64,000 nt of DNA from Ectopseudomonas toyotomiensis (GCF_900115695.1 NZ_FOXK01000005.1:62001-126000), one strand, 5' to 3'. Counted from the first letter of the stretch, positions 16,795-27,054 are shown. The notes: generated by a model not told the origin, from the letters alone. Numbers and translations are program-made.

Positions 16795-18294
16795 ATGAGC
16801 ATTCTGTACGACGAGCGCGTCGACGGCGCGCTACCCACGGTCGACAAGGCCGCCTTGCTGGCGGAGTTGCGCCAGTGCCTGCCCGACCTCGACATCCTGC
16901 ACACCCAGGAAGACCTCAAGCCCTACGAGTGCGATGGCCTGTCCGCCTATCGCACCACACCCATGTTGGTGGTGCTGCCCGAGCGTATCGAGCAGGTGCA
17001 ACAGTTGCTCCAGCTCTGCCACGCCCGTGGCGTACCCGTGGTAGCACGCGGCGCCGGCACCGGTTTGTCCGGCGGCGCGCTGCCGCTGGAAAAGGGCATC
17101 CTCTTAGTAATGGCGCGCTTCAACCAGATTCTCGAGATCAACCGCGAAGGCCGCTTCGCCCGGGTACAGCCCGGCGTGCGCAACCTGGCGATTTCCCAGG
17201 CCGCGGCACCCTTCGACCTGTATTACGCGCCGGACCCCTCGTCGCAGATCGCCTGCTCCATCGGCGGTAACGTCGCCGAGAATGCCGGTGGCGTGCACTG
17301 CCTGAAATACGGTCTGACCGTGCACAACCTGCTCAAGGTGGACATCCTCACCGTCGAGGGCGAGTTCATGACCCTCGGCAGCGACGCGCTGGACGCCCCC
17401 GGCTTCGACCTGCTGGCGCTGTTCACTGGCTCCGAGGGCATGCTCGGCATCGTTACCGAGGTGACGGTCAAGCTGCTGCCCAAGCCGCAGGTGGCCAAGG
17501 TGCTGCTGGCGGCCTTCGACTCGGTGGAGAAGGCTGGCCGCGCGGTCGGTGACATCATCGCCGCCGGTATCATCCCCGGCGGCCTGGAAATGATGGACAA
17601 CCTGGCGATTCGCGCCGCCGAAGATTTCATCCACGCCGGCTACCCAGTGGAGGCCGAAGCCATCCTGCTCTGCGAGCTGGACGGCGTAGAGGCCGACGTC
17701 GCCGACGATTGCGAGCGCGTGCGTGAGGTGCTGGAAAAGGCCGGCGCCACCGAAGTGCGCCTGGCTCGCGACGAGGCTGAGCGGGTGAAATTCTGGGCCG
17801 GGCGCAAGAACGCCTTCCCCGCAGTCGGACGCATCTCGCCGGACTACTACTGCATGGACGGCACCATCCCGCGCCGCGAGCTGCCCGGCGTACTGCGTGG
17901 CATCGCCGAGCTGTCCGAGGAATACGGCCTGCGAGTGGCCAATGTGTTCCATGCCGGCGACGGCAACATGCACCCACTGATCCTCTTCGATGCCAACGTA
18001 CCCGGCGAGCTGGAGCGTGCCGAGGCCATCGGCGGCAAGATTCTCGAACTCTGCGTCAAGGTCGGCGGCAGCATCACCGGCGAGCACGGCGTGGGCCGCG
18101 AGAAGATCAACCAGATGTGCGCACAGTTCAACAGCGACGAGATCACCCTGTTCCATGCGGTGAAGGCGGCGTTCGACCCCAGCGGCCTGCTCAATCCGGG
18201 CAAGAACATCCCCACCCTGCACCGCTGCGCCGAGTTCGGCGCCATGCACGTGCATCACGGCCAACTGCCCTTCCCGGAACTGGAGCGTTTCTGA
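16795..18294 (+). CDS. glcD: GlcD, glycolate oxidase FAD-binding subunit
   Basis: 499 aa, the normal GlcD size. PCMH-type FAD-binding domain in the N-terminal half, with the ARGAGTGLSGGALPLEKG loop (about residues 84-101) and GGNVAENAGGVHCLKYG. The C-terminal FAD-oxidase domain contains NVFHAGDGNMHPLILFD and GSITGEHGVGREK. It oxidises glycolate to glyoxylate as the catalytic part of the GlcDEF membrane-associated complex. First gene of the rightward glc operon; its stop codon overlaps the glcE start (TGATG). Confidence 0.96.
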   Translation: MSILYDERVDGALPTVDKAALLAELRQCLPDLDILHTQEDLKPYECDGLSAYRTTPMLVVLPERIEQVQQLLQLCHARGVPVVARGAGTGLSGGALPLEKGILLVMARFNQILEINREGRFARVQPGVRNLAISQAAAPFDLYYAPDPSSQIACSIGGNVAENAGGVHCLKYGLTVHNLLKVDILTVEGEFMTLGSDALDAPGFDLLALFTGSEGMLGIVTEVTVKLLPKPQVAKVLLAAFDSVEKAGRAVGDIIAAGIIPGGLEMMDNLAIRAAEDFIHAGYPVEAEAILLCELDGVEADVADDCERVREVLEKAGATEVRLARDEAERVKFWAGRKNAFPAVGRISPDYYCMDGTIPRRELPGVLRGIAELSEEYGLRVANVFHAGDGNMHPLILFDANVPGELERAEAIGGKILELCVKVGGSITGEHGVGREKINQMCAQFNSDEITLFHAVKAAFDPSGLLNPGKNIPTLHRCAEFGAMHVHHGQLPFPELERF

Positions 18295-19349
18295 TGTCGC
18301 ATGATTTCGACGCCAGCGCCGCGTTGCTGGAACAGGTCAACCACGCACTGAACAGTGCCACCCCGCTGCGCATCCAGGGCAGCGGCAGCAAGGCCCATCT
18401 GGGTCGCTCCACCACGGGTGAAGTGCTGGATACCCGCCAGCATCGCGGCATCGTCAGCTATGACCCCACCGAACTGGTGCTCAGCGCCCGCGCCGGCACG
18501 CCGCTCAGCGAAATCGAGGCAGTGCTGGAGGCCAATAACCAGATGCTGCCGTGCGAGCCGCCACATCTGGGCGATGGCGCCACCCTGGGCGGCATGGTCG
18601 CCGCCGGGCTGTCCGGCCCGCGTCGGCCCTGGGCCGGCTCGGTGCGCGATCAGGTGCTTGGCACTCGCGTGATCACCGGCCAGGGCAAGCTGCTGCGCTT
18701 CGGCGGCGAGGTGATGAAGAACGTCGCCGGCTACGACCTGTCGCGCCTGATGGCCGGCAGCTTCGGCTGCCTCGGCCTGCTCGCCGAGGTGTCGCTCAAG
18801 GTGCTGCCCAAACCGCGCCAGGTACTCAGCCTGCGCCTGGAAGTGGACGCCCTGCATGCCCTGAACAAGCTCGCCGAATGGGGCCAGCAGCCGCTGCCGA
18901 TCAGCGCCGCCAGCCACGACGGTGCGGCGCTGCACCTGCGCCTGGAGGGTGGCGAAGGTTCGGTTTTGGCCGCGCGCCAACGCCTCGGTGGCGAAGAGAT
19001 CGACAACGGTTACTGGCAGCAACTGCGCGAACAGCGCCTGCCGTTCTTCAGCGCCAGCGGCACGCTGTGGCGTCTGTCGCTGCCAGCCAACAGTGGTCTG
19101 CTCGACCTGCCCGGTCGCCAGATGATCGACTGGGGCGGCGCGCAGCGCTGGCTGAAGACCGACGCCGATAGCGAGCTGATTCAGCGCGTAACGGCCAAGT
19201 TAGGCGGCCATGCCACCTGCTTTGCTGCCGGCCAGGCACAACCTTTCCAGCCGCTGGCCGCCCCACTGCTGCGCTACCAGCGCCAGTTGAAGAACCAGCT
19301 CGACCCCCAGGGTATTTTCAACCCTGGCCGCATGTACGCCGAGGTATAA
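18294..19349 (+). CDS. glcE: GlcE, glycolate oxidase FAD-binding subunit
   Basis: 351 aa. PCMH FAD-binding fold with LRIQGSGSKAHLGR (about residues 22-35), LGGMVAAGLSGPRRPW and GEVMKNVAGYDLSRLMAGSF; it lacks the oxidase C-terminal domain of GlcD, as expected. Second subunit of the glycolate dehydrogenase. The ATG overlaps the glcD stop, and glcF begins 3 bp after the stop codon. Confidence 0.96.
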   Translation: MSHDFDASAALLEQVNHALNSATPLRIQGSGSKAHLGRSTTGEVLDTRQHRGIVSYDPTELVLSARAGTPLSEIEAVLEANNQMLPCEPPHLGDGATLGGMVAAGLSGPRRPWAGSVRDQVLGTRVITGQGKLLRFGGEVMKNVAGYDLSRLMAGSFGCLGLLAEVSLKVLPKPRQVLSLRLEVDALHALNKLAEWGQQPLPISAASHDGAALHLRLEGGEGSVLAARQRLGGEEIDNGYWQQLREQRLPFFSASGTLWRLSLPANSGLLDLPGRQMIDWGGAQRWLKTDADSELIQRVTAKLGGHATCFAAGQAQPFQPLAAPLLRYQRQLKNQLDPQGIFNPGRMYAEV

Positions 19350-19352
19350 GAC

Positions 19353-20570
19353 GTGCAGACCAATTTGAGTGAACAGGCCAAACGCCTGCCGCGCGCCGAG
19401 GAAGCCGAACGCATCCTGCGCTCCTGCGTGCATTGCGGCTTCTGCAACGCCACCTGCCCGACCTATCAGTTGCTCGGCGACGAGCTGGACGGCCCGCGTG
19501 GGCGCATCTACCTGATCAAGCAGATGCTCGAAGGCAACGAAGTCACGGCCAAGACCCAACAGCACCTGGATCGCTGCCTGACCTGCCGCAACTGCGAAAC
19601 CACCTGCCCCTCCGGCGTGCAGTACCACAACCTGCTGGATATCGGCCGCGAAGTGGTCGAGCAGGCGGTGCCGCGGCCACTGAACGAACGCCTGCTGCGT
19701 CAGGGTCTGCGCGCCGTGGTGCCAAGACCGGCGCTGTTCAAGACGCTGACCCAGACTGGCCTGGCCCTGCGCCCGCTGCTGCCGGCCACGCTCAAGGCCA
19801 AGCTGCCGCGCGAGATTCGCCCGGCCAAGCCACGCCCGACGCAGCAGCACACGCGCCGCGTGTTGATGCTCGAAGGCTGCGTGCAGCCGGGGCTGTCGCC
19901 CAACACCAATGCCGCCACCGCGCGCGTGCTCGACCGCCTCGGCATCAGCGTCACGCCGATCCGCGAAGCCGGCTGCTGCGGCGCCGTGGACTATCACCTG
20001 AACGCCCAGGACGCGGGCCTGCAACGCGCCCGGCAGAACATCGACGCCTGGTGGCCGGCCATCGAAGCCGGCATTGAGGCCATCGTTCAGACCGCCAGCG
20101 GCTGCGGTGCCTTCGTAAAAGACTACGGCCATCTGCTGGCTGGCGATTCGGCCTATGCGAGCAAGGCGGCGCGAGTCAGCGCCCTGGCCAAGGATCTGGT
20201 CGAGGTGCTGCAAAGCGAGCCACTGGAGCAGTTGCAGGTACGCGCTGAGCAGCGCCTGGCCTTCCATTGCCCCTGCACCTTGCAGCATGCGCAGAAGCTC
20301 GGCGGTGCGGTGGAGGGCGTGCTGACGCGCCTCGGTTTCGGCCTGACCGCCGTGCCGGATGGCCACCTGTGCTGCGGCTCGGCCGGCACCTATTCGCTGA
20401 CCCAGCCAGAGCTCTCGCGGCAGCTGCGCGACAACAAGTTGAACGCCCTGGAAAGCGGCAAACCCGACGCCATCGTCACCGCCAATATCGGCTGCCAGAC
20501 CCATCTGGACGGCGCCGGGCGCACGCCGGTGCGCCACTGGATCGAGATCATCGAGGAGGCGATGGCGTGA
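19353..20570 (+). CDS. glcF: GlcF, glycolate oxidase iron-sulfur subunit
   Basis: 405 aa. Two 4Fe-4S motifs: Cys25/28/31/35 (CVHCGFCNATCP) and Cys75/78/81/85 (CLTCRNCETTCP). Two CCG domains follow (about 165-250 with EAGCCGAVDYH, and 295-375 with HLCCGSAGTYS). It passes electrons from GlcD/E to the quinone pool at the membrane. It starts at a GTG, 3 bp after glcE. Confidence 0.96.
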   Translation: MQTNLSEQAKRLPRAEEAERILRSCVHCGFCNATCPTYQLLGDELDGPRGRIYLIKQMLEGNEVTAKTQQHLDRCLTCRNCETTCPSGVQYHNLLDIGREVVEQAVPRPLNERLLRQGLRAVVPRPALFKTLTQTGLALRPLLPATLKAKLPREIRPAKPRPTQQHTRRVLMLEGCVQPGLSPNTNAATARVLDRLGISVTPIREAGCCGAVDYHLNAQDAGLQRARQNIDAWWPAIEAGIEAIVQTASGCGAFVKDYGHLLAGDSAYASKAARVSALAKDLVEVLQSEPLEQLQVRAEQRLAFHCPCTLQHAQKLGGAVEGVLTRLGFGLTAVPDGHLCCGSAGTYSLTQPELSRQLRDNKLNALESGKPDAIVTANIGCQTHLDGAGRTPVRHWIEIIEEAMA

Positions 20571-20591
20571 AGCCTGAACCCTCTCCCCCGG

Positions 20592-20617
20592 CCCCTCTCC
20601 CGCAAGCGGGGGAGGGG
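20592..20617. repeat. Palindromic repeat CCCCTCTCCCGC / GCGGGGGAGGGG between glcF and glcG
   Basis: 12-nt arms with one mismatch and an AA centre, in the 74-bp glcF-glcG gap. The same element with perfect arms lies between pstC and pstA (40687-40712). Probably a REP-like dispersed repeat; it may affect expression of glcG. Confidence 0.8.
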
Positions 20618-20644
20618 AAAAAAGCCACGAACACGAGGTATGCC

Positions 20645-21043
20645 ATGCACAGCAAAGCCGTACTCAGCCAGAACGAAGTCAGCCAGATTCTCCAGGCGGC
20701 CCGCAGCGAAGCGCAGCAACAGGGCTGGGCTGTGGCCATCGCCGTGGTCGACGACGGCGGTCATCCGCTGGCACTCGAACGCCTCGACGGCTGCGCGCCG
20801 ATCGGCGCCTACATCGCCACCGAGAAAGCGCGCAGCGCCGCCATCGGTCGTCGCGAAACCAAGGGCTACGAGGACATGGTCAACGGTGGCCGCACAGCCT
20901 TTATCAGCGCGCCGCTGATTACTTCGTTGGAGGGTGGCGTGCCGGTGCTGGTGGACGGCCAGGTGGTGGGTGCCGTGGGCGTATCCGGGGTCAAGGCCGA
21001 GCAGGATGCGCAGGTGGCCAAAGCAGGGATAGCAGCCCTTTAA
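20645..21043 (+). CDS. glcG: GlcG-like heme-binding (DUF336/HbpS-type) protein
   Basis: 132 aa, single GlcG/HbpS domain. Typical pieces are AVAIAVVDDGGHPLALERLD (about 29-48), ATEKARSAAI and GGVPVLVDGQVVGAVGVSG. It is co-located with glycolate oxidase in many proteobacteria, but its role is not settled. Heme or flavin-related binding has been proposed for relatives. It is followed by repeats and then glcB. Confidence 0.88.
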   Translation: MHSKAVLSQNEVSQILQAARSEAQQQGWAVAIAVVDDGGHPLALERLDGCAPIGAYIATEKARSAAIGRRETKGYEDMVNGGRTAFISAPLITSLEGGVPVLVDGQVVGAVGVSGVKAEQDAQVAKAGIAAL

Positions 21044-21070
21044 ACATGCGGCGCAGCCGCCAACTGATGC

Positions 21071-21105
21071 CCTTCTCCTTCCAGGAGAAGGTGTCACGAA
21101 GTGAC
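21071..21105. repeat. Two small hairpins downstream of glcG
   Basis: CCTTCTCC-N5-GGAGAAGG (21071-21091) is directly followed by GTCAC-GAA-GTGAC (21093-21105). There is no T-run. It may be a REP-type element or an RNA-stabilising structure in the glc transcript. Confidence 0.5.
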
Positions 21106-21130
21106 GGATGAGGGCAGTGCGGCGCGATAC

Positions 21131-21196
21131 CTGTAGGAGCCGCGCCTCGCGGCGAACAAAACATTAAGCGCTTCGCCCCGGGGCGGGGCTCCTACA
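21131..21196. repeat. TGTAGGAGC...GGGGCTCCTACA palindromic repeat, copy 1 (upstream of glcB)
   Basis: A 66-bp imperfect palindrome bounded by TGTAGGAGC and GGGCTCCTACA, with GC-rich arms. A second copy in the same orientation lies just after glcB (23443-23505). It is a frequent REP family in Pseudomonas. Confidence 0.85.
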
Positions 21197-21249
21197 ACAC
21201 ATTGATTGACCCGCACCACCATGGGCGGATGCAGACAGGAGAACAGAAA

Positions 21250-23427
21250 ATGACCGAACGCGTGCAATGTCAGCGCCTGCAGGTAGCCGCCGAGCTCAAG
21301 CAATTCATCGAAAGCGAAGTGCTGCCGGGCAGCGGTGTCGAGGCTGCGGCCTTCTGGAGTGGTTTTGACGCGCTGGTGCATGACCTGGCACCACGCAACC
21401 GTGCCCTGTTGGCCGAGCGCGACCGTCTGCAGACCGAGCTGGATGCCTGGCACCGCGCCAACCCCGGTCCGATCCGCGACATGAACGCTTACCGCACCTT
21501 CCTCGGCGCCATTGGCTATCTGCTGCCGCAGCCGGAGAAGGTCAAGGCGACCACCGCCAACGTCGACAGCGAAATCGCCACCCAGGCCGGCCCACAACTG
21601 GTGGTGCCAGTGATGAATGCACGTTACGCGCTGAACGCCGCCAACGCCCGCTGGGGCTCGCTGTACGACGCCCTGTACGGCACCGATGCGATCAGCGAAG
21701 AGGGCGGCGCCAGCAAGGGCCCGGGCTACAACGAAGTACGCGGCGCCAAGGTGATCGCCTTCGCCCGCGCCTTCCTCGACCAGGCCGCACCGCTGGCCCA
21801 GGGCTCGCATGCCGATGCCAGCGCCTATGCCGTGGTCGCCGGCCAGCTGCAGGTGACCCTGAGCAGCGGCGCGCAGACCTCACTGGCGCAACCGGAGAAG
21901 TTCGTCGGCTTCCAGGGCGAGGCCGCCGCGCCGAGTGCCGTGCTGCTGAAGAACAACGGCCTGCACTTCGAGATCCAGATCGATGCCAGCAGCCCCATCG
22001 GCCGCACCGACGCCGCCGGGGTGAAGGACGTGCTGATGGAAGCAGCGCTGTCGACCATCATGGACTGCGAAGACTCCGTGGCCGCCGTCGACGCCGCCGA
22101 CAAGGTGGTCGTCTACCGCAACTGGCTGGGCCTGATGAAGGGCGATCTCGCCGAGGAGCTGGAAAAAGGCGGCAAACGCATCACCCGTCGCCTCAACCCG
22201 GACCGCCTGTACACCGCAGCCGATGGCAGCGAACTGACCCTGCACGGCCGCTCGCTGCTGTTCGTGCGCAATGTCGGCCACCTGATGAGCAACCCGGCGA
22301 TCCTCGATGGCGAAGGTCATGAGATTCCCGAAGGCATTCTCGATGCGGTGGTCACCAGCCTGATCGCCCTGCATGACCTCAAGCGTCGCGGCAACTCGCG
22401 CACCGGCAGCGTCTATATCGTCAAACCGAAGATGCACGGTCCGTTCGAAGTGGCCTTCGCCAACGAGCTGTTCGGTCGCGTCGAACAGCTGCTGGGTATG
22501 CCAGTAAACACCCTGAAGATGGGCATCATGGACGAGGAGCGGCGCACCAGCGTCAACCTCAAGGCCTGCATCGAGGCCGCCAGCGCGCGCGTGGCCTTCA
22601 TCAACACCGGCTTCCTCGACCGCACCGGCGACGAGATGCACACCGCCATGGAAGCGGGCGCCATGCTGCGCAAGGGCGACATGAAATCCAGCGCCTGGAT
22701 CCAGGCCTACGAGCGCAACAACGTGCTGGTCGGCCTGGCCTGCGGGCTGCGTGGCAAGGCGCAGATCGGCAAGGGCATGTGGGCCATGCCGGATCTGATG
22801 GCGGCCATGCTCGAACAGAAGATCGGCCACCCGAAAGCCGGCGCCAACACCGCCTGGGTGCCGTCGCCGACCGCCGCCGTACTGCACGCCCTGCACTACC
22901 ACCAGATCGACGTGCAGGCGGTGCAGAGCGAGCTGGAGCTGATCGACCTGGCCAGCCAACGCGACAGCCTGCTGAACGATCTGCTCAGCGTACCGGTCAG
23001 CGCCGAACGACCCTGGAGCGCCAGCGATATCCAGCAGGAACTGGACAACAACTGCCAGGGCATCCTCGGTTACGTGGTGCGCTGGGTCGAGCAGGGCGTC
23101 GGCTGCTCCAAGGTGCCGGACATCCACAACGTCGGCCTGATGGAAGACCGCGCCACATTGAGGATCTCGGCTCAGCATATCGCCAACTGGCTGCACCACG
23201 GCGTGGTCAGCGAGACCCAGGTACGCGAGACGCTGCAGCGCATGGCGCAGGTGGTCGACGGGCAGAACGCCAGTGATCCGGCCTACCGCCCGATGGCACC
23301 GAACTTCGAGCAATCCCACGCCTTCCGCGCCGCCAGTGATCTGGTGTTCAAGGGCCGCGAGCAGCCATCCGGTTACACCGAGCCGCTGCTGCATGCCTGG
23401 CGTTTGCGCTTTAAAGAGGAGGTTTGA
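21250..23427 (+). CDS. glcB: GlcB, malate synthase G
   Basis: 725 aa, exactly the size of the monomeric G isoform. It condenses glyoxylate with acetyl-CoA to malate. Diagnostic segments include [20 protein letters not shown] (about 272-291), [20 protein letters not shown] (about 395-414), [16 protein letters not shown] and [20 protein letters not shown]. The ATG at 21250 has AGGAG 9 nt upstream. Placed after glcG, it completes the route glycolate to glyoxylate to malate. In P. aeruginosa glcB is not in the glc operon as far as I recall, so this is a tighter grouping. Confidence 0.96.
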   Translation: MTERVQCQRLQVAAELKQFIESEVLPGSGVEAAAFWSGFDALVHDLAPRNRALLAERDRLQTELDAWHRANPGPIRDMNAYRTFLGAIGYLLPQPEKVKATTANVDSEIATQAGPQLVVPVMNARYALNAANARWGSLYDALYGTDAISEEGGASKGPGYNEVRGAKVIAFARAFLDQAAPLAQGSHADASAYAVVAGQLQVTLSSGAQTSLAQPEKFVGFQGEAAAPSAVLLKNNGLHFEIQIDASSPIGRTDAAGVKDVLMEAALSTIMDCEDSVAAVDAADKVVVYRNWLGLMKGDLAEELEKGGKRITRRLNPDRLYTAADGSELTLHGRSLLFVRNVGHLMSNPAILDGEGHEIPEGILDAVVTSLIALHDLKRRGNSRTGSVYIVKPKMHGPFEVAFANELFGRVEQLLGMPVNTLKMGIMDEERRTSVNLKACIEAASARVAFINTGFLDRTGDEMHTAMEAGAMLRKGDMKSSAWIQAYERNNVLVGLACGLRGKAQIGKGMWAMPDLMAAMLEQKIGHPKAGANTAWVPSPTAAVLHALHYHQIDVQAVQSELELIDLASQRDSLLNDLLSVPVSAERPWSASDIQQELDNNCQGILGYVVRWVEQGVGCSKVPDIHNVGLMEDRATLRISAQHIANWLHHGVVSETQVRETLQRMAQVVDGQNASDPAYRPMAPNFEQSHAFRAASDLVFKGREQPSGYTEPLLHAWRLRFKEEV

Positions 23428-23442
23428 GCATCTCACCGATTA

Positions 23443-23505
23443 TGTAGGAGCGGCGCCCCGTCGCGAAGCTGGAGAAAAGCTTCGCCCCGGGGCGGGGCTC
23501 CTACA
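23443..23505. repeat. TGTAGGAGC...GGGGCTCCTACA palindromic repeat, copy 2 (downstream of glcB)
   Basis: 63-bp imperfect palindrome with the same outer arms as copy 1 at 21131-21196. It starts 16 bp after the glcB stop codon. The internal segment contains a second small inverted repeat (GAAGCTGGAGAAAAGCTTC). Confidence 0.85.
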
Positions 23506-23520
23506 TAAGCGAGTTCACAA

Positions 23521-23588
23521 CCGTGGATGATTCTTGACGCCTCCACGGAGCAGTAGCAAGCCCTGACGGTTTCTGACCGTCGGGGTTT
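23521..23588 (+). terminator. Terminator after glcB
   Basis: A hairpin CCGTGGA...TCCACGG (23521-23548) is followed by CCCTGACGGT-TTCTG-ACCGTCGGGG and TTTT (23561-23588). The second is a standard rho-independent terminator. It separates glcDEFG-glcB from the permease gene. The rest of the 303-bp glcB-permease gap holds only repeat copy 2 and presumably the permease promoter. Confidence 0.8.
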
Positions 23589-23730
23589 TCGAGCATGAGC
23601 GCGGCGATGGGGAATCCCTGCCGTCGCGGCTCACGGAAAGGCCGGTGCCGTGGCGCCCGGCCCTTCCAGATGCGTGGCGCCGGGTGTCCCCGGAAAACTG
23701 TGGTTCACAAGAAAAAGAAGGAACCAACCC

Positions 23731-25431
23731 ATGAGTCAAACGCTGCTGTCCATCCTGGCCTTCGTGCCACTGGTGCTAGCGGGTGTACTGCTGATCGGCT
23801 TTCGCTGGCCGGCCAAGTACGCGATGCCGCTGGTGTTCGTCCTCACCGCCCTGATCGGCCTGCTGGCCTGGGACATGTCCCTCAACCGGGTCATCGCCTC
23901 CAGCCTGCAGGGGCTGATTCTTACGGCCTCGATCCTGTGGATCATCTTCGGCGCGATCCTGCTGCTGAACACCCTCAAGCACTCCGGAGGCATCGCGGCG
24001 ATCCGCCGGGGATTCTCCAATATCAGCCCGGATCGCCGCGTACAGGCGTTGATCGTCGCCTGGTTGTTCGGTTGCTTCATCGAGGGCGCCTCCGGTTTCG
24101 GTACCCCGGCTGCCGTGGCCGCACCGCTACTGGTAGCCCTGGGCTTCCCGGCACTGGCCGCGGTGGTACTGGGGATGATGGTGCAGTCCACACCGGTGTC
24201 CTTCGGTGCGGTCGGTACGCCGATCCTGGTGGGTGTCGGCGCCGGCCTGGATAGAACCGGCATCACCGAACAACTGGTGGCCACCGGCAGCACCTGGGAA
24301 ACCTTCTTCCACCTGATCTACTCGCGGGTGGCCATCACCCACGGCCTGATCGGCCTGCTGATGCCGCTGATCATGGTGATGATCATGACGCGCTTCTTCG
24401 GCAAGAATCAGAGCTGGAAGGAAGGCCTGGCCATCGCGCCGTTCGCCATCTTCACCGCCTTCGCCTTCTCCCTGCCGTACATGGCAGCCGGCGTGTTCCT
24501 CGGCCCGGAATTCCCCTCGATGATCGGCGCCCTGGTTGGCCTGGCCATCGTGGTACCGGCCGCCAAGGCCGGATTCCTGCTGCCGAAGGAAAGCTGGGAC
24601 TTCGCTGATCCCAAGGACTGGCCGTCCGACTGGATGGGCAAGATCGAGATGAAGCTGGATGAGGTGGCCGGCAAGGCGCCGATCTCGGTACCCATGGCCT
24701 GGGCGCCGTACCTGCTGCTGGCGGTGTTCCTGGTGATCTCGCGTACCTTCCCCGAGGTGAAAGCGGCGCTGATGAGCCTGAGCTTCGGCTGGAAGGACAT
24801 CCTCGGTGAGACTGGGGTATCCGGCACCATCGAGCCGCTGTATCTGCCAGGCGGCATCCTCTGCATGGTGGTACTGGTGACCTTCTTCCTGCACCGCATG
24901 CGCTTGCCCGAACTCAAGGCGGCGGTGGGCGAGTCGAGCAAGACCCTGCTCGGCGCCGGCTTCGTGTTGATCTTCACCATTCCCATGGTGCGCATCCTGA
25001 TCAACTCCGGGGTCAACGGCAGCGACCTGATGTCGATGCCGGTGGCGATGGCGCAACTGGTGGCCGACAGCGTCGGCGGCGTATATCCGTTCTTCGCGCC
25101 GGCGGTCGGCGCTCTGGGCGCCTTTATCGCCGGCTCCAACACCGTATCCAACCTGATGCTGTCGCAGTTCCAGCTCAATGCTGCCGAGCTGATCGGCGTA
25201 TCCGGGGCGATGATGGTGGCGGTGCAGTCGGTCGGTGCCGCGGCGGGCAACATGATCGCCATCCACAACGTGGTAGCGGCCTCGGCGACCGTTGGTCTGC
25301 TCGGACGCGAAGGCATCACCCTGCGCAAGACCATTCTGCCGACGCTCTACTACCTCGCTGCAGCCGGCCTGATCGCGCTGGTGGCGATGTACGGCATGGC
25401 GCTGACCGATCCGCTGATGACCAGTCGCTGA
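23731..25431 (+). CDS. glcA: LctP/GlcA-family L-lactate/glycolate permease
   Basis: 566 aa, about 12-14 membrane helices, LctP family. The typical core is present: [20 protein letters not shown] (about residues 112-131), [20 protein letters not shown] and [18 protein letters not shown]. Family members carry L-lactate, D-lactate or glycolate with protons. Placement next to glcDEFG-glcB argues for glycolate (GlcA). lldP is the alternative name if lactate is the substrate. The start ATG follows AAGAAGGAA. Confidence 0.88.
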   Translation: MSQTLLSILAFVPLVLAGVLLIGFRWPAKYAMPLVFVLTALIGLLAWDMSLNRVIASSLQGLILTASILWIIFGAILLLNTLKHSGGIAAIRRGFSNISPDRRVQALIVAWLFGCFIEGASGFGTPAAVAAPLLVALGFPALAAVVLGMMVQSTPVSFGAVGTPILVGVGAGLDRTGITEQLVATGSTWETFFHLIYSRVAITHGLIGLLMPLIMVMIMTRFFGKNQSWKEGLAIAPFAIFTAFAFSLPYMAAGVFLGPEFPSMIGALVGLAIVVPAAKAGFLLPKESWDFADPKDWPSDWMGKIEMKLDEVAGKAPISVPMAWAPYLLLAVFLVISRTFPEVKAALMSLSFGWKDILGETGVSGTIEPLYLPGGILCMVVLVTFFLHRMRLPELKAAVGESSKTLLGAGFVLIFTIPMVRILINSGVNGSDLMSMPVAMAQLVADSVGGVYPFFAPAVGALGAFIAGSNTVSNLMLSQFQLNAAELIGVSGAMMVAVQSVGAAAGNMIAIHNVVAASATVGLLGREGITLRKTILPTLYYLAAAGLIALVAMYGMALTDPLMTSR

Positions 25432-25570
25432 CCTCTGACGGGTCGTGCGCTGCGCGACCCGACTTTGGTTGGTCCCTGGCTGGCGGCGATTGCCGCCGGC
25501 CGGCTTGGCGCGTCAGTGCAATTGCGGTAGCTTGCGTCGCGCAACACCGTGAGATTGGCCTGAGGTTTAT

Positions 25571-25738
25571 ATGAAAAAGTGGCAATGCGTGGTCTGTGGA
25601 CTGATTTACGACGAGAGCCAGGGCTGGCCGGATGACGGCATCGCTCCCGGCACCCGCTGGGAAGACGTGCCAGAAGACTGGCTATGCCCTGACTGCGGCG
25701 TCGGCAAGATGGATTTCGAAATGATCGAAATCGGCTGA
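25571..25738 (+). CDS. rubA: Rubredoxin
   Basis: 55 aa with both iron knuckles, CVVCG (residues 6-10) and CPDCG (39-43), and the usual [20 protein letters not shown] core. Fe(Cys)4 electron carrier, in Pseudomonas linked to alkane hydroxylase or peroxide defence via a separate reductase. GAGG lies 6 nt before the ATG. Rubredoxin genes adjoin glcDEFG in P. aeruginosa too (PA5350/5351), so this looks like ancestral synteny; only one copy is seen here. Confidence 0.95.
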   Translation: MKKWQCVVCGLIYDESQGWPDDGIAPGTRWEDVPEDWLCPDCGVGKMDFEMIEIG

Positions 25739-25753
25739 TCACGCCTGGTTTTC

Positions 25754-25784
25754 AAAAAACGGCGACCCTCGGGTCGCCGTTTTT
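25754..25784. terminator. Bidirectional terminator after rubredoxin
   Basis: AAAAAACGGCGACCC-TC-GGGTCGCCGTTTTT, a perfect stem with A/T tails on both sides, 15 bp after the rubredoxin stop codon. It isolates the flagellin gene from the glc/rub block. Confidence 0.92.
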
Positions 25785-25927
25785 CATTTCACACCCGCAT
25801 GCCAGAGCGACTCCTGAGCCAGGATCGAAAAAATCTTCAGCGCCATTTAATCAGCGTCAGAAGCCGGTCGCCCTTCACTTACAGCAGGCAATCACAGCCA
25901 GCTTCACTCAACTGAAGGAATATCATC

Positions 25928-26803
25928 ATGGCTCTGTCGATTCATACCAACTACTCCTCGCTGATCACCCAGACCAACCTGGGCAAGACCAACAACGCCC
26001 TGGGCACCAACCAGCAGCGTCTGGGCACTGGCTTCCGCATCAACTCCGCTGCCGACGACGCCGCCGGCCTGCAGATCGCTACCCGTCTGAACGCCCAGTC
26101 CCGCGGTATGGACGTGGCCATGCGCAACACCAGCGACGCCGTATCGCTGCTGCAGACCGCCGAAGGCGCCTTCAGCGAAATGACCGATATCGTTCAGCGC
26201 ATGAAAGACCTCGCCACCCAGTCCTCCAACGGCACCAACGCCCAGGCCGACCGTGACGCCCTGCAAGCCGAATACGACGAGCTGGGTAAAGAGCTGGCCA
26301 ACATCATGACCAACACCAGCTACGCTGGCGACGCCCTGTTCGGTCTTGACGGTACTACCGGCAAGTTCGGTGCCGCCGTGACCTTCCAGATCGGCGCCAC
26401 CACTGCCGAAACCCTGGAGCTGGACGCCACTACCCAGTCCGCTGCCCTGGGTACTGCCCTGGACGGCCTGTCCAGCAACTACACCACCCCAGGCACTGCC
26501 GGCACCGAAATCGCCGACGCCGCTGGCGCCAATGCCATGATCGATACCATCAATACCGCTCTGGACGACATTGGTGCCATGCGCGCCGCCTTCGGTGCCA
26601 ACATCAACCGCCTGAACCACACCGCCAACAACCTGGCCAACATGAAGGACAACACCGACATGGCCAAGGGTCGCATCATGGACGCCGACTTCGCCAAGGA
26701 AAGCGCCAACATGAGCAAGAACTCCATGCTGATGCAGTCGGGCATTTCCATGCTCAAGCAAGCCGGCCAGATGCCGGGCATGGTCATGTCCCTGCTGGGC
26801 TGA
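25928..26803 (+). CDS. lafA: Lateral-type flagellin
   Basis: 291 aa, very short for a flagellin. The N-terminal D0/D1 (MALSIHTNYSSLITQTNLGK; RLGTGFRINSAADDAAGLQI, about 31-50) and C-terminal D1/D0 (SANMSKNSMLMQSGISMLKQ; GQMPGMVMSLLG) are complete. The outer domain is almost missing. MALSxHTNYxSL, RLGTG and the MVMSLL ending are typical of lateral (LafA) flagellins and differ from Pseudomonas polar FliC (MALTVNTNIASLNTQ). It stands alone between two terminators, next to the lafZ-like regulator. Codons are strongly biased to C-ending, as expected for a highly expressed gene. AAGGAA lies upstream. Confidence 0.93.
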   Translation: MALSIHTNYSSLITQTNLGKTNNALGTNQQRLGTGFRINSAADDAAGLQIATRLNAQSRGMDVAMRNTSDAVSLLQTAEGAFSEMTDIVQRMKDLATQSSNGTNAQADRDALQAEYDELGKELANIMTNTSYAGDALFGLDGTTGKFGAAVTFQIGATTAETLELDATTQSAALGTALDGLSSNYTTPGTAGTEIADAAGANAMIDTINTALDDIGAMRAAFGANINRLNHTANNLANMKDNTDMAKGRIMDADFAKESANMSKNSMLMQSGISMLKQAGQMPGMVMSLLG

Positions 26804-26847
26804 TCCCGCGTCATCCAGGCGCAAAGGATTGCGCCGATCCCTCCCAA

Positions 26848-26873
26848 CGCCCCGCATCCGCGGGGCGTTTCTT
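26848..26873 (+). terminator. Terminator of the flagellin gene
   Basis: CGCCCCGC-ATCC-GCGGGGCG followed by TTTCTT, 45 bp after the flagellin stop codon. Confidence 0.9.
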
Positions 26874-27054
26874 ATGGCCTGCGGCCACTGCTGCATCCCG
26901 CCTCATCAGCCAAATTGATCAACTGTCATCAAGCTCAGGCATGATCAATACGGCTTCGGCGAATCTCGGCGATATCGTCGACTTCGCCCACAGACTGGCT
27001 AGTATTGAGTGAGTGCCCCCAGCGAACGGCAACCTGCTTCCAGCAACAAGCAGC

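Noticed and set aside
25850-25927. Possible sigma-28 promoter before the flagellin gene (GCCGGTCG at about 25863-25870)
   Set aside because: Only GCCG and one further base fit the -10 consensus GCCGATAA, and the matching -35 position reads CATTTAAT, a poor fit to TAAAGTTT. Not strong enough to report as a site.
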